Positions 1 through 6,589 of a stretch of 49,281 bases of DNA are shown here, in pieces. Positions within the stretch are counted from its first letter, which is position 1, and the number at the start of each line of letters is the position of its first letter. The stretch is from a virus. The notes beneath the pieces were generated by a model. It searched no databases. It had not been told where the DNA came from and saw only the letters and a program-made list of their open reading frames with translations. A program made the translations under genes and the position numbers. The stretch spans positions 1 through 49,281 of the IMG/VR virus record IMGVR_UViG_3300013233_000361; one strand, 5' to 3'.

Positions 1-552
1 CTGTGGGGGAGCGTATTGCACGGGAGCCTGCGGGGGCGTAGCGGGCTGCGGGGCAGGCGCCGGCGCCTGTTGTGGCGCGAACTGGGCGGGGGCCTGCGCC
101 TGCGTCTGGGGAGCGATCGCCTGCGGGGCCGGCATGGGAGGCGCGACCGTTCCGGCCGTCGGCGGCTGGTAGTCCTTCACCTGATTCTTGTCGTCATAAC
201 CTCCGCTCCCCTCTTCGACGTACGTCTTTCCCACGAAGCGGCGGCCGTGAAGGATCGCGGTATCGTTGAACGCCTGGGGGACGCCGCACGCGAGCGCGAG
301 CTTCTTCATATCGCGGCGGCCTCGAGCAACGGCGCTCGCCGTCTTGTTGCTCCACGTGAAGTTCTGGTAGATGCGAATACCCTGGGACGGCGTGCCGGTC
401 ACTCCGTCAAACGTGAACTGGACATAGGTCGACCCCTCCTTCGACCCTTCCCTGAATTCCGAATCGACCACGTCATAGAGATATTGTCCCTCCGGAAGGA
501 GGGGCGTCTCGAAGTCGTCGTTCGGATCGAATTGTCCCGGTAGCTGTGCCAT
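1..552 (-). CDS. DUF669-like ssDNA-binding/recombination accessory protein, N-terminal part (runs off the window edge)
   Basis: An open frame starts at ATG 552 (MAQLPGQF...) after a purine-rich ribosome site (GGAGAAAGGA) and stays open to base 1, giving 184 residues. Residues 1-130 form a compact, mostly beta-type domain (motifs PEGQYLYDVVDS, YVQFTFDG, RIYQNFTWSN). After that comes a low-complexity Pro/Gln/Ala tail (QAPAQF, APAPQPATPPQ). Size, composition and its place directly downstream of a Sak4-like ATPase fit the DUF669 family, small phage proteins commonly encoded beside Sak4/RecA-fold recombinases and thought to help load or bind single-stranded DNA. The disordered tail resembles the tails of SSB-like proteins. 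The reading continues at the right edge of the window (49167-49280), but the two pieces are one base out of phase if the ends are simply joined. The family call is from remembered sequence character and context, not a search. Confidence 0.7.
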   Translation of the reverse strand, partial: MAQLPGQFDPNDDFETPLLPEGQYLYDVVDSEFREGSKEGSTYVQFTFDGVTGTPSQGIRIYQNFTWSNKTASAVARGRRDMKKLALACGVPQAFNDTAILHGRRFVGKTYVEEGSGGYDDKNQVKDYQPPTAGTVAPPMPAPQAIAPQTQAQAPAQFAPQQAPAPAPQPATPPQAPVQYAPPQ

Positions 553-572
553 TTTTCCTTTCTCCGTTGCGG

Positions 573-1367
573 TTAACCCTCTTGGGCCTGTTGGCTCGGA
601 ACCGAAGTTCCGAGAATTTTCTGATAGATGTCTGCCAGATCTGGAGTTTGCCAGAACTCGAGCGACGTCGAGCGGTCCTTCGCCTCATATAGCGCATCGG
701 GCTGCGTTTGAAGGAGTCGAAGGTCTGGAGCTCCCGCCGTCGGATTCTGTATCATCCGAAAGGCGAAGATCTCGTCGAATTGTCTCGCGAGCCAGCTCTC
801 CTCGAGGAGAGCCTTCCCAGGAATCGCGGGAACGATTCTCGTCGGAGCTCCTTCGGGCGTAAATCGCTTTTGCTGCGCCAAGAAGACGATGTTGTACGGG
901 AGCTTTCGAAACCTGCGGACATAGTCCTTCACCTTGTCATACGTCTCGCCGTAGGCCTTCCTCGGATCCTTTGCCTTGCTCTTTTCGTGATTGAGGCAGA
1001 CCTCCGCAATCTCGGTAATCGAATCGAGACAGATCGTCTTGAAGTAGCCCAGCGCGCCAGCGTCCCCTGCGAAGAACTGGTAAGCCTCCTCGAACTCTCG
1101 CCACGTCTCGATCTTCCCGGCATGGTGCTGGGTGTCGAAGATCTCACACGTGGGATCTGGCGCGTGGTATGACCGGCCACAATAGCGACACGGGCCCAGG
1201 CGCCTGACCGACTTCAAGCCGCCTTCGGCCGAAATGATCGCAGTCTGAGCAAGGTGACCGGTCGTCGTACAAAGCGTCGTCTTCCCGACTCCCGGGGGGC
1301 CGTGAACGAGGATTTTTATGCCGCCTTCGCGCGCTAGCTCGCTCGCGGGTCGTAGATCGAACGCCAT
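573..1367 (-). CDS. Sak4-like RecA-fold ATPase (single-strand annealing/recombination)
   Basis: 264 aa from ATG 1367 (MAFDLRPASELAREGG). The start is set by GAGGAG eight bases upstream and by a TAATG overlap with the preceding gene. A longer in-frame reading exists but lacks these signals. The P-loop GPPGVGKTT is at residues 23-31, and a Walker B-like strand ends in CLDS (FKTICLDSITEI). A Cys pair, CRYC, plus a later Cys suggest a small metal-binding insertion. Phage ATPases of this build (AAA_24/Sak4) act as recombinases or annealing partners with an SSB-like protein and an exonuclease. Here the downstream DUF669-like gene and the Cas4-like nuclease in the same leftward operon complete that set. 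Biochemical activity is inferred from family and context. Confidence 0.82.
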   Translation of the reverse strand: MAFDLRPASELAREGGIKILVHGPPGVGKTTLCTTTGHLAQTAIISAEGGLKSVRRLGPCRYCGRSYHAPDPTCEIFDTQHHAGKIETWREFEEAYQFFAGDAGALGYFKTICLDSITEIAEVCLNHEKSKAKDPRKAYGETYDKVKDYVRRFRKLPYNIVFLAQQKRFTPEGAPTRIVPAIPGKALLEESWLARQFDEIFAFRMIQNPTAGAPDLRLLQTQPDALYEAKDRSTSLEFWQTPDLADIYQKILGTSVPSQQAQEG

Positions 1368-1756
1368 TAGATTAGCTCCTCGAATGAGACGCCGACCTTC
1401 GACGGCTTGGTAGTGACTGCTCGCGCGACAAGTCGGAACGCGTCCGGATCGTTTTCCTCGATCCAACGATAGTTCTCTAGGATGAGCGACGGTTTATAGC
1501 GGACAAGGTTCTCGGCGTATCCCGCGGGAAGCTCGCCTCGAATTCGATCGAAGGCGTCTTCGTCGAGGCGTCTGTTCACGCGGTGCGTGAGCTTCAAGCG
1601 TCCACCAGCCACGACCTTTGTCGTCGATCCCTCCGACTTACGTCCAACCAGATCTGCGATCCTCTCCTCGAGACGATAGCGCTCCTCTCGAGCGTCTTCC
1701 TCGCGAAGCTTGACACCTCGCCACGCTGTTACGAGTTCGTCGAGTTCGGTCGTCAT
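1367..1756 (-). CDS. Coiled-coil protein linked to Sak4 module, function unknown
   Basis: 129 aa, starting MTTELDELVTAWRG. Its ATG overlaps the stop of the upstream gene (ATGA, 1753-1756) and its TAA overlaps the Sak4 start, so the three genes are translationally coupled. Residues 1-45 form a charged helix with a likely coiled coil (LREEDAREERYRLEERIADLVG). The C-terminal half contains KLTHRVNRRLDEDAFDRI and ends in GVSFEELI. Proteins of similar length with an N-terminal heptad-like helix are often seen next to phage Sak4/DUF669 genes. I do not recognise a catalytic motif. A role as partner of the ATPase is inferred from position only. Confidence 0.75.
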   Translation of the reverse strand: MTTELDELVTAWRGVKLREEDAREERYRLEERIADLVGRKSEGSTTKVVAGGRLKLTHRVNRRLDEDAFDRIRGELPAGYAENLVRYKPSLILENYRWIEENDPDAFRLVARAVTTKPSKVGVSFEELI

Positions 1757-2022
1757 CCGTTAGCCCTCTCGATCCTGAACATCGGCGAAGCGCCTCCGCC
1801 GATCCTCGCCGGGAGCTCGCGGATCTCTTCATCCGGATTCATCTCGAGGAGCTCGCCGAACGAACCGGTCCAAACCTCTTCGCCGCTTTCCTCGTCGACG
1901 ACCGAAACCGCAAGCCCAAGGCAGAACCCGCAGATCGACCCATGGTCTAACGCGTGAAGATCGCAGCCGCAAAGGTCGCAGTCGTCGAAGTAGAGACAAA
2001 CAAGAGCTTCCAAGGCATTCAT
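1753..2022 (-). CDS. Small zinc-finger-like protein
   Basis: 89 aa from ATG 2022 (MNALEALVCLYFDD). This start is chosen because it overlaps the upstream stop (ATGA, 2019-2022); an in-frame extension upstream is Arg-rich shadow sequence. Residues 14-35 carry two Cys pairs (CDLCGCDLH and CGFC) with a His between them, as expected for a zinc ribbon or rubredoxin-like knuckle. The remainder is acidic (DEESGEEVW, MNPDEEIREL). It overlaps the next gene's start (ATGA). Its function is unknown. Zinc binding is inferred from the Cys spacing. Confidence 0.72.
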   Translation of the reverse strand: MNALEALVCLYFDDCDLCGCDLHALDHGSICGFCLGLAVSVVDEESGEEVWTGSFGELLEMNPDEEIRELPARIGGGASPMFRIERANG

Positions 2023-2255
2023 CGGCACGACTCCTCGAGATCGAGCGCATAGCACAGGTCGATCTCTGCGTCTGTCATTTCCTCGCCGTCGGTCCGAACG
2101 ATTCGGCGATCCGTATAAAAGGCAGATCCTGCCCGCTTGCACTCGCGATAGTCGCGGTCTTGGCAGCGCCACGCGGCGAGAATGCTTCGATGCGTATGCC
2201 CGCAAGCTCCTCGAACGTTGCCGATGGTTGTGTAGGTGATTGGTTTTTCGTTCAT
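2019..2255 (-). CDS. Small protein, first gene of the leftward operon
   Basis: 78 aa from ATG 2255 (MNEKPITYTTIG), with GAGG about ten bases upstream. A longer in-frame reading to 2375 would run through the predicted leftward promoter and is rejected. It contains CGHTHRS and two further Cys residues (WRCQD, RECKR), so a small metal site is possible, followed by an acidic C-terminus (TDAEIDLCYALDLEESC). It is the promoter-proximal member of the leftward operon, a position often held by small host-takeover or regulatory proteins. That is context only, and no family is recognised. Confidence 0.65.
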   Translation of the reverse strand: MNEKPITYTTIGNVRGACGHTHRSILAAWRCQDRDYRECKRAGSAFYTDRRIVRTDGEEMTDAEIDLCYALDLEESCR

Positions 2256-2302
2256 CGTGTGACCCTCGATGGTTTCTTCCCTTACCCCCTTTCGGGGACT
2301 CT

Positions 2303-2332
2303 TATATATAACGACCGCGCGAAGAGATTCAA
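2303..2332 (-). promoter_or_regulatory. Leftward sigma70-type promoter
   Basis: On the minus strand TTGAAT (2332-2327) is followed after 16 bases by TATATA (2310-2305); an alternative TATATA gives an 18-base spacer (-10 at 2308-2303). The element lies 50-80 bp upstream of the first leftward gene, inside the divergent intergenic region. A short CCCC-TTTC-GGGG hairpin (about 2287-2298) falls in the predicted leader. It would drive the whole leftward operon. Confidence 0.55.
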
Positions 2333-2425
2333 GAGGCATTTCCGATTTTCTTTCGCTTGCGACCGCGGGCGTCAATCTGTAGCGTCGTCGACACTGAGGG
2401 TCAACTTGTTCTACGGATTCGAAAC

Positions 2426-4768
2426 ATGAGAGACGACGCGAAAGACGCGGCGCTAGCTTTCCTGCAATGGTGGTTTGAGTACGTCGAAGAAGGCTTCGTT
2501 CAGCTCACCTACATACGAGACGGGAGGGTCAGGACCTCGAGCTATCCGATCGCCCAGGGCTTCGAGCGAGCCGTCGACGAGGCGGTTCGTCGCAACGCGG
2601 CCGGAGAAAACTGCTACTTCCGCACAGCTCCGCTAGGAAGGCTTCCCGCGAAGCCTTCAGATCGCGGCGGCGAAGAGCTCGTAGGTTCTTCCCCAGGTAT
2701 GTGGGCGGAGGTCGACGTCGCAGAGGCGGGGGGACACAAGCAGAAGGGAGCGATCGCGGCAACCTTCGACGCCGCGCGCAATTGGATCGAAGCGCTGCCG
2801 ATAGAGCCGTCTGTCGTGATTCATTCGGGCGGAGGATACCACCTATATTGGCGCGCAAACGAGCCTCGCTCCTTCGAGCTAGGTGACTGGGCGGAAGGAA
2901 AGCGGGACGCGACATACTTCGAGGCGGCGCTACAAAAGCGATCTCGAGAATGCGGGTTCGGGCTCGACACCAACATTACACGAAATTTCGCCTGTCTCCT
3001 TCGGGTCCCGGGCTTAGTGAACTGGAAGCGCGCGGCGGGACACGTCGTAACGATCGAGCAATTTCGAGAGTCGTTGGAATACAGTTGGTCCGACTTCGAG
3101 GAGGTCGCGGCCGCGGTCCTCGGAGCCGAGGACGCAACAGCATACCTCTACAGCGAACGAGCGCCTCTCCCGGCGCCTGGGGAAGCTCGAGCACCAAAGG
3201 GGCGTAACGATACGCTCAAGAGCATGGCGGCGGCATGTCTCGCTCAGGGAAAGAAAATCGGAGAGGTCGTCGGCGAGCTCGTCGCATATGACTTGCAGGC
3301 GCACGATCCTCCGCTCTTCCTAGACCGCTCGGAAGGTATGCGGACCGGAGACGCCTATACGAACGCGCTCGGATTCGTCTCCTCGATTATGCAATCGATC
3401 CAAGTGCAGGCGGAGGCGAGCGGCCGCTCTCCGGATTACGGCAACCTGCAACAGCTCCGCACGCTCACAACGGCGGCCGGGGCGCTCACGGAAGACCCCT
3501 TCGAGAGGATCCCTCTCGTGAGCTTCGCGAACGCTTGGATGGACCGCAGCGGCTATGAGCCTCATCTACTCGAGAGCGTCTTGCCGAAGTCGACGCTAAC
3601 CGTTATCGCCGGTCCGCCGAAGTCTCAGAAATCGCTTATGCTCCTTGAGCTCGCCGTGAAGCTTGCAACGGGCAAGCCCTGGCAAGGGTTCAAGCCGCTA
3701 CGTCCTCTTCGCGTGTTATTGATTCAATTCGAAATGCCTCTCGATATGATGCGTCGGCGGATTCACGGTATGGGGGGCCCAGGAGGCTATTCGTCTGCGA
3801 CGCTGGAACAGCTAGACCGGAACTTCATCTACAGCGCGAAGGCGGTAGCTCCCTTCGACCGCGACTCGTTCCCGCACTACGTCAACTTCGCACGGCGCGG
3901 CTTCCCGGACCTCGGGGCGCCTCCCGATGTGATCGTCTTCGATCCGCTTCAAAACATGTACACCGGAGACGAGAACTCTAACGCGGACATGGCCGTCTTC
4001 CTGCGGCTCCTCGACGAGTTCCGGGACACGCTCAACCCGGAGGCGGCGACGATCATCCTACACCACGCCAACAAGACGAATCGAAAGGAAATGCTCGAGG
4101 ACCCGTTTAACGCGCTACGGGGAGCGAGCTATCTGCGGGGCTACTACACGAGCGCGATCTTCGTCGCGAAGCTGTCGGAGGAAGGAGAGGAGCGGAAGAT
4201 CTTCTTCGACGTTCGCGCGGGAATCGCGCCGGCTCCGAAGGTCGTCGAGTATCAGGACGGAGCCTTCGTCGACGTCATGAACTTCGACGCGCTCGCCGGC
4301 GAGACGCAGCTCGACACTTGGAACGCGGAGCGCCGGCGACAGCGCGACAGGATCCTCCGGGAGATCAACCGGCGAGCTCTTTGCCTCGGAGAGATTCACG
4401 CTTCGAAAGAGCTCTCCGAACTCCTCGCCGAAGAAGATGACTTACCGGGCTCGAGGCGCGTTCGCTCGCTTCTCTCCGAATATGCGACTCGAGGCTATCT
4501 GCGTTTCTCCGACGGCAGCGCAGTAGGGTTCCAACCGTGCGACGGGCGCTCTAGCGGTTACGTAATCACGGAGACGACGGAGATCTTGGGGGACCTTGGA
4601 GTCATCGATCCAGTCCTACCGACTCACTACAAAGACCGGACGAACGGGCTCCTCGTGAAGATCGACGAGGATAGCGAGCCTCCGGAGTGGCATTACGACG
4701 ATCCGGAGTTCACGCTCGAACTAATCAATCCTCAGTCAAACGTAGAGCCGTTTCGGGGTCGGCGGTAG
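2426..4768 (+). CDS. Primase-helicase fusion: PrimPol/RepB-like primase with RecA-fold helicase
   Basis: 780 aa from ATG 2426 (MRDDAKDAALAF); the in-frame extension to 2357 crosses promoter sequence. The N-terminal part has archaeo-eukaryotic primase signatures: an acidic pair in WAEVDVAE (E95, D97) and HSGGGYHLYW (H133-W142), typical of RepB/D5-type primases. The C-terminal half is a RecA-fold helicase of the RepA/AAA_25 type. Its P-loop GPPKSQKS (396-403) carries Gln where Gly is usual. A Walker B strand VIVFDP has D506, followed by a His-rich motif (ILHHANK) and an Arg-containing LRGASYLRG. Such fusions initiate and unwind at phage or plasmid origins. The repeat-rich region 5.1-5.3 kb just downstream is a natural substrate. 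Its 3' end overlaps a convergent small gene by 37 bp. Confidence 0.85.
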   Translation: MRDDAKDAALAFLQWWFEYVEEGFVQLTYIRDGRVRTSSYPIAQGFERAVDEAVRRNAAGENCYFRTAPLGRLPAKPSDRGGEELVGSSPGMWAEVDVAEAGGHKQKGAIAATFDAARNWIEALPIEPSVVIHSGGGYHLYWRANEPRSFELGDWAEGKRDATYFEAALQKRSRECGFGLDTNITRNFACLLRVPGLVNWKRAAGHVVTIEQFRESLEYSWSDFEEVAAAVLGAEDATAYLYSERAPLPAPGEARAPKGRNDTLKSMAAACLAQGKKIGEVVGELVAYDLQAHDPPLFLDRSEGMRTGDAYTNALGFVSSIMQSIQVQAEASGRSPDYGNLQQLRTLTTAAGALTEDPFERIPLVSFANAWMDRSGYEPHLLESVLPKSTLTVIAGPPKSQKSLMLLELAVKLATGKPWQGFKPLRPLRVLLIQFEMPLDMMRRRIHGMGGPGGYSSATLEQLDRNFIYSAKAVAPFDRDSFPHYVNFARRGFPDLGAPPDVIVFDPLQNMYTGDENSNADMAVFLRLLDEFRDTLNPEAATIILHHANKTNRKEMLEDPFNALRGASYLRGYYTSAIFVAKLSEEGEERKIFFDVRAGIAPAPKVVEYQDGAFVDVMNFDALAGETQLDTWNAERRRQRDRILREINRRALCLGEIHASKELSELLAEEDDLPGSRRVRSLLSEYATRGYLRFSDGSAVGFQPCDGRSSGYVITETTEILGDLGVIDPVLPTHYKDRTNGLLVKIDEDSEPPEWHYDDPEFTLELINPQSNVEPFRGRR

Positions 4769-4977
4769 CAACGGTTATCTGAGGTCTCCGAAGTCACGCG
4801 CGGAAGCTCCATTAGCGTTTTCACCGTGGCGAGCGCTTGCTTGAGTTGATCTCGGGCTGATCGCGCGAGCGCATCTGCGACGGTGTCGATGTGTTCGGGG
4901 TCGTCTGGGAGCGCTTGCTCGATCTGGTCGATAATGTTCGCGATCGCCGCCTCGGTCGCGCTTACTTTCCTGAGCAT
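4732..4977 (-). CDS. Small alpha-helical protein convergent with primase
   Basis: 81 aa, starting MLRKVSATEAAIANIID. It has a near-perfect ribosome site, AGGAGGAG, seven bases before ATG 4977, which strongly favours this frame over the longer minus-strand frame covering the same DNA. The protein is predicted helical, with residues 8-60 rich in Ala, Leu, Asp and Gln, and a basic C-terminus (CYRRPRNGS). Its last 37 bases are antisense to the end of the primase-helicase gene. It stands alone, reading left, beside the repeat region, so a role in controlling replication is possible. No family is recognised. Confidence 0.65.
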   Translation of the reverse strand: MLRKVSATEAAIANIIDQIEQALPDDPEHIDTVADALARSARDQLKQALATVKTLMELPRVTSETSDNRCYRRPRNGSTFD

Positions 4978-5056
4978 TTCGCGTCTCCTCCTGGGGGGCC
5001 TTCAAGGGCTTTTTTACCCGCTCAACAGGGTTGATCGGCAAATGCTACCAAAATCG

Positions 5057-5083
5057 CATCTATAACGCATAGAAGCTAGTCAA
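5057..5083 (-). promoter_or_regulatory. Weak leftward promoter candidate
   Basis: Minus-strand TTGACT (5083-5078) lies 15 bases before TAGATG (5062-5057), about 80 bp upstream of the small leftward gene at 4977. The -35 is good, while the spacer and -10 are poor. The repeated 11-mer AGGGTTGATCG occurs on both sides (about 5028 and 5083) and could be a protein-binding site. Confidence 0.3.
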
Positions 5084-5112
5084 GGGTTGATCGCTGCGCC
5101 AAATTCGATCGC

Positions 5113-5175
5113 CGGCTTCCCTATGTTATACTTCGGCTTCCCTATGTTATACTTCGGCTTCCCTAATTTATATTT
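5113..5175 (+). repeat. Three tandem 21-bp repeats (iteron-like)
   Basis: Three head-to-tail units of 21 bp occupy 5113-5133, 5134-5154 and 5155-5175. The first two are identical (CGGCTTCCCTATGTTATACT plus T). The third keeps CGGCTTCCCTA and then diverges to an AT-rich ATTTATATTT. Each of the first two contains TATACT. A 21-bp period equals two helical turns, as in iterons bound by replication initiators or in operator arrays. Confidence 0.85.
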
Positions 5176-5193
5176 AGACAAGGCTAAGTTTCG

Positions 5194-5218
5194 CGGATAT
5201 ACACTCCGTGTATATCCG
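5194..5218. repeat. Inverted repeat, 11-bp arms with 3-bp spacer
   Basis: CGGATATACAC (5194-5204), spacer TCC, then GTGTATATCCG (5208-5218). The arms are perfectly complementary. This is a plausible dimer-binding operator or part of an origin. It sits between the tandem repeats and the 22-bp palindrome. Confidence 0.8.
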
Positions 5219-5235
5219 ACTTTTCAGGCCGCGTC

Positions 5236-5257
5236 AATTAGGGAAATTTCCCTAATT
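5236..5257. repeat. 22-bp perfect palindrome
   Basis: The 22 bases are their own reverse complement: AATTAGGGAAA followed by TTTCCCTAATT. The half-site TTCCCTAA matches the core of the upstream 21-bp repeats (TTCCCTAT/A), so the same protein probably recognises both. Confidence 0.85.
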
Positions 5258-5292
5258 TTCAGAAAAGCTCGTAAGTAATTGATATAACACAG

Positions 5293-5308
5293 ATAAATTA
5301 GGGAAGCC
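5293..5308. repeat. Inverted copy of the third repeat unit core
   Basis: ATAAATTAGGGAAGCC is the exact reverse complement of bases 5156-5171 of the third 21-bp repeat. With the palindrome it gives at least six TTCCCTA half-sites within 200 bp in both orientations. Confidence 0.8.
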
Positions 5309-5512
5309 AACCACCCCTCTCTTTCAAAGGAAAGGAGAGGGGGAGGTCCTCCCTCCCTCCGGTCGTCGTCCCTTACGCCTTCGGCTACGCTACGCCCAAA
5401 CGGCCTTTCGGCCTGGGCTTCACTTCGGGACGCCTGCCCTTGAGCTCGGTCGGCTCCTCCCCCTCGCCTGTCCTTCACGAGAGTGTTGGCAACTTGCGCC
5501 AAACCCTGCTAC
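5309..5512. other. Gene-free GC-rich stretch downstream of the repeat array
   Basis: I see no convincing gene here. A minus-strand frame (5224-5502) has low-complexity Arg/Glu/Gly sequence, crosses the palindrome and has no ribosome site. The stretch holds GGGAGG-T-CCTCCC (about 5348-5360) and GGCC-TTTC-GGCC (about 5403-5414), small inverted repeats that could structure a 5' leader of the rightward operon starting at 5578. Confidence 0.5.
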
Positions 5513-5547
5513 AAAAAACTCCGGCGAGGCGGTGAACCTCCCGGAGT
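5513..5547 (-). terminator. Leftward intrinsic terminator
   Basis: On the minus strand the stem ACTCCGG / CCGGAGT (5547-5541 with 5524-5518), with an inner GAGG/CCTC stem (5540-5537 with 5529-5526), is followed by six T residues (5518-5513). It would stop antisense transcription entering the origin region from the right. On the plus strand the same hairpin lies in the leader of the gene at 5578. Confidence 0.6.
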
Positions 5548-5577
5548 CATGGCTAACCCCGAACCTGCGGAGTCAAC

Positions 5578-5961
5578 GTGCTGAAAGGTATCTCAAACTC
5601 GACGCTAGTCCAAGCGAAACACGTCCAGACCGAGCCGGGAGCGCGGCGATTGCCGTTCCCGTTCCACGAATACGCCGTAACGCGAGACGGCGACGTCTGG
5701 TCGCATAAGCGCAGAGCTTCGAAGAAGCTCGTCGTCGCTGAGGGCTGGGAGGCGGACGGGAAGCGCTACGATCGCGTCGTGACGCTGTGCGTCGCCGGTG
5801 CACAACGCAACTACGAAGTCGGAGAGCTTGTCGCCTCGGCGTGGGCGGAAGGGCGGGAGGAGTACAGCGCTCGAGAAGCGAAGCAAGCGAAGCCGAAGCC
5901 GAAGCCGAAGCCTCGTCGACGAGTCAGCTTCACGCCTCCGCCATTGCCCCGACAAACTTGA
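5578..5961 (+). CDS. NUMOD4-like DNA-binding protein, basic tail
   Basis: 127 aa starting at GTG 5578 (MLKGISNSTLVQAK), with GGAG five bases upstream. Residues 30-85 (FHEYAVTRDGDVWSHKR ... YDRVVTLCVAGAQRNYEVGELVASAW) resemble the NUMOD4 or N-terminal module of HNH homing endonucleases, which binds DNA. No HNH catalytic motif follows. Instead there is a highly basic tail of KP repeats (KPKPKPKPRRR). It could be a degenerate homing endonuclease or a stand-alone DNA-binding regulator. An 11-codon ATG frame (5549-5584) overlaps its start and may be a leader peptide. It is the first gene of the accessory operon. Confidence 0.6.
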   Translation: MLKGISNSTLVQAKHVQTEPGARRLPFPFHEYAVTRDGDVWSHKRRASKKLVVAEGWEADGKRYDRVVTLCVAGAQRNYEVGELVASAWAEGREEYSAREAKQAKPKPKPKPRRRVSFTPPPLPRQT

Positions 5962-6013
5962 CAGGAGAATTCAGATCGCCGATGTTCGGGATCCAACGCA
6001 ACGAGGGTCACTC

Positions 6014-6589
6014 ATGGTTCAGCAATTAGCACAGGCTATTCGTCGTTTTGTTTCAACCTCTTCGCAGATCGCAGCGCTCAAAGCGAAGCTCGTCTCCGCG
6101 GAGCGTCAACGCGACTATCTCATGGAGCTCCTCACGGCGGAGCGACAGCACTCCAAGCCGGCGCAGAATGACCGAAGGGCTAGCCTCCTGGGGATTCTAC
6201 ACCTCTTCGGCCTCACATCGGACGGTGAGCCGTCTGACGACGAGCTCGCCGGCGAAGTCGGAGCCCAGATACAAAGCCTGCTCGAGGACGTTGCGGAGCT
6301 CGAGGACGCTCTAGAATGCGCTAACAGCGCCGAGAAGACGTCCGGAATCGACGCGCTTATCGACTTCCGGGTTCAGGTCGTAAAGCTCGTCGGAGAGCTC
6401 TCCGAAGCTTCTGAGAGTCGTACGAAGACAATCGCGGCCGTGAACAAGCTGATTGAGCTCGCAGCGCGACCCGTGAACAGCTTCGGCGAGGCTCGCAATG
6501 TCTGGAGGAACTCGGACGCCGAACGCAATCGATTGCGGCAAGACCGGCGCGCTGAGATTATCAAGCCTACCCAGGATGACTCGGAATGA
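6014..6589 (+). CDS. Coiled-coil protein of unknown function
   Basis: 191 aa from ATG 6014 (MVQQLAQAIRRFV), with GAGG eight bases upstream. The in-frame extension to 5798 is an Arg/Ser shadow of the previous gene. Residues 10-50 form a strong helix (SQIAALKAKLVSAERQRDYLMELL). Two more helical acidic segments (LLEDVAELEDALE; VVKLVGELSEASESRTKTIAAVNKLIEL) suggest an elongated bundle. There is no catalytic motif. It ends in ATGA overlap with the next gene, so the two are coupled. Confidence 0.65.
   Translation: MVQQLAQAIRRFVSTSSQIAALKAKLVSAERQRDYLMELLTAERQHSKPAQNDRRASLLGILHLFGLTSDGEPSDDELAGEVGAQIQSLLEDVAELEDALECANSAEKTSGIDALIDFRVQVVKLVGELSEASESRTKTIAAVNKLIELAARPVNSFGEARNVWRNSDAERNRLRQDRRAEIIKPTQDDSE

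Noticed and set aside
16-543. Plus-strand 175-codon frame at the left edge
   Set aside because: Antisense to the DUF669-like gene, which has a ribosome site, operon context and a sensible protein.
4997-5020. GGCC-TTCA-AGGGC followed by six T as a rightward terminator of the primase gene
   Set aside because: The stem is short, with a GT pair and almost no loop, and it overlaps the ribosome site of the leftward gene. Too weak to annotate.
5113-5175. CRISPR array
   Set aside because: Repeats are directly abutting with no spacers and there are no cas genes. The Cas4-like nuclease belongs to the recombination module.
5224-5502. 92-codon minus-strand frame across the palindrome
   Set aside because: Composition is repetitive Arg/Gly/Glu, there is no ribosome site and it runs through the repeat region.
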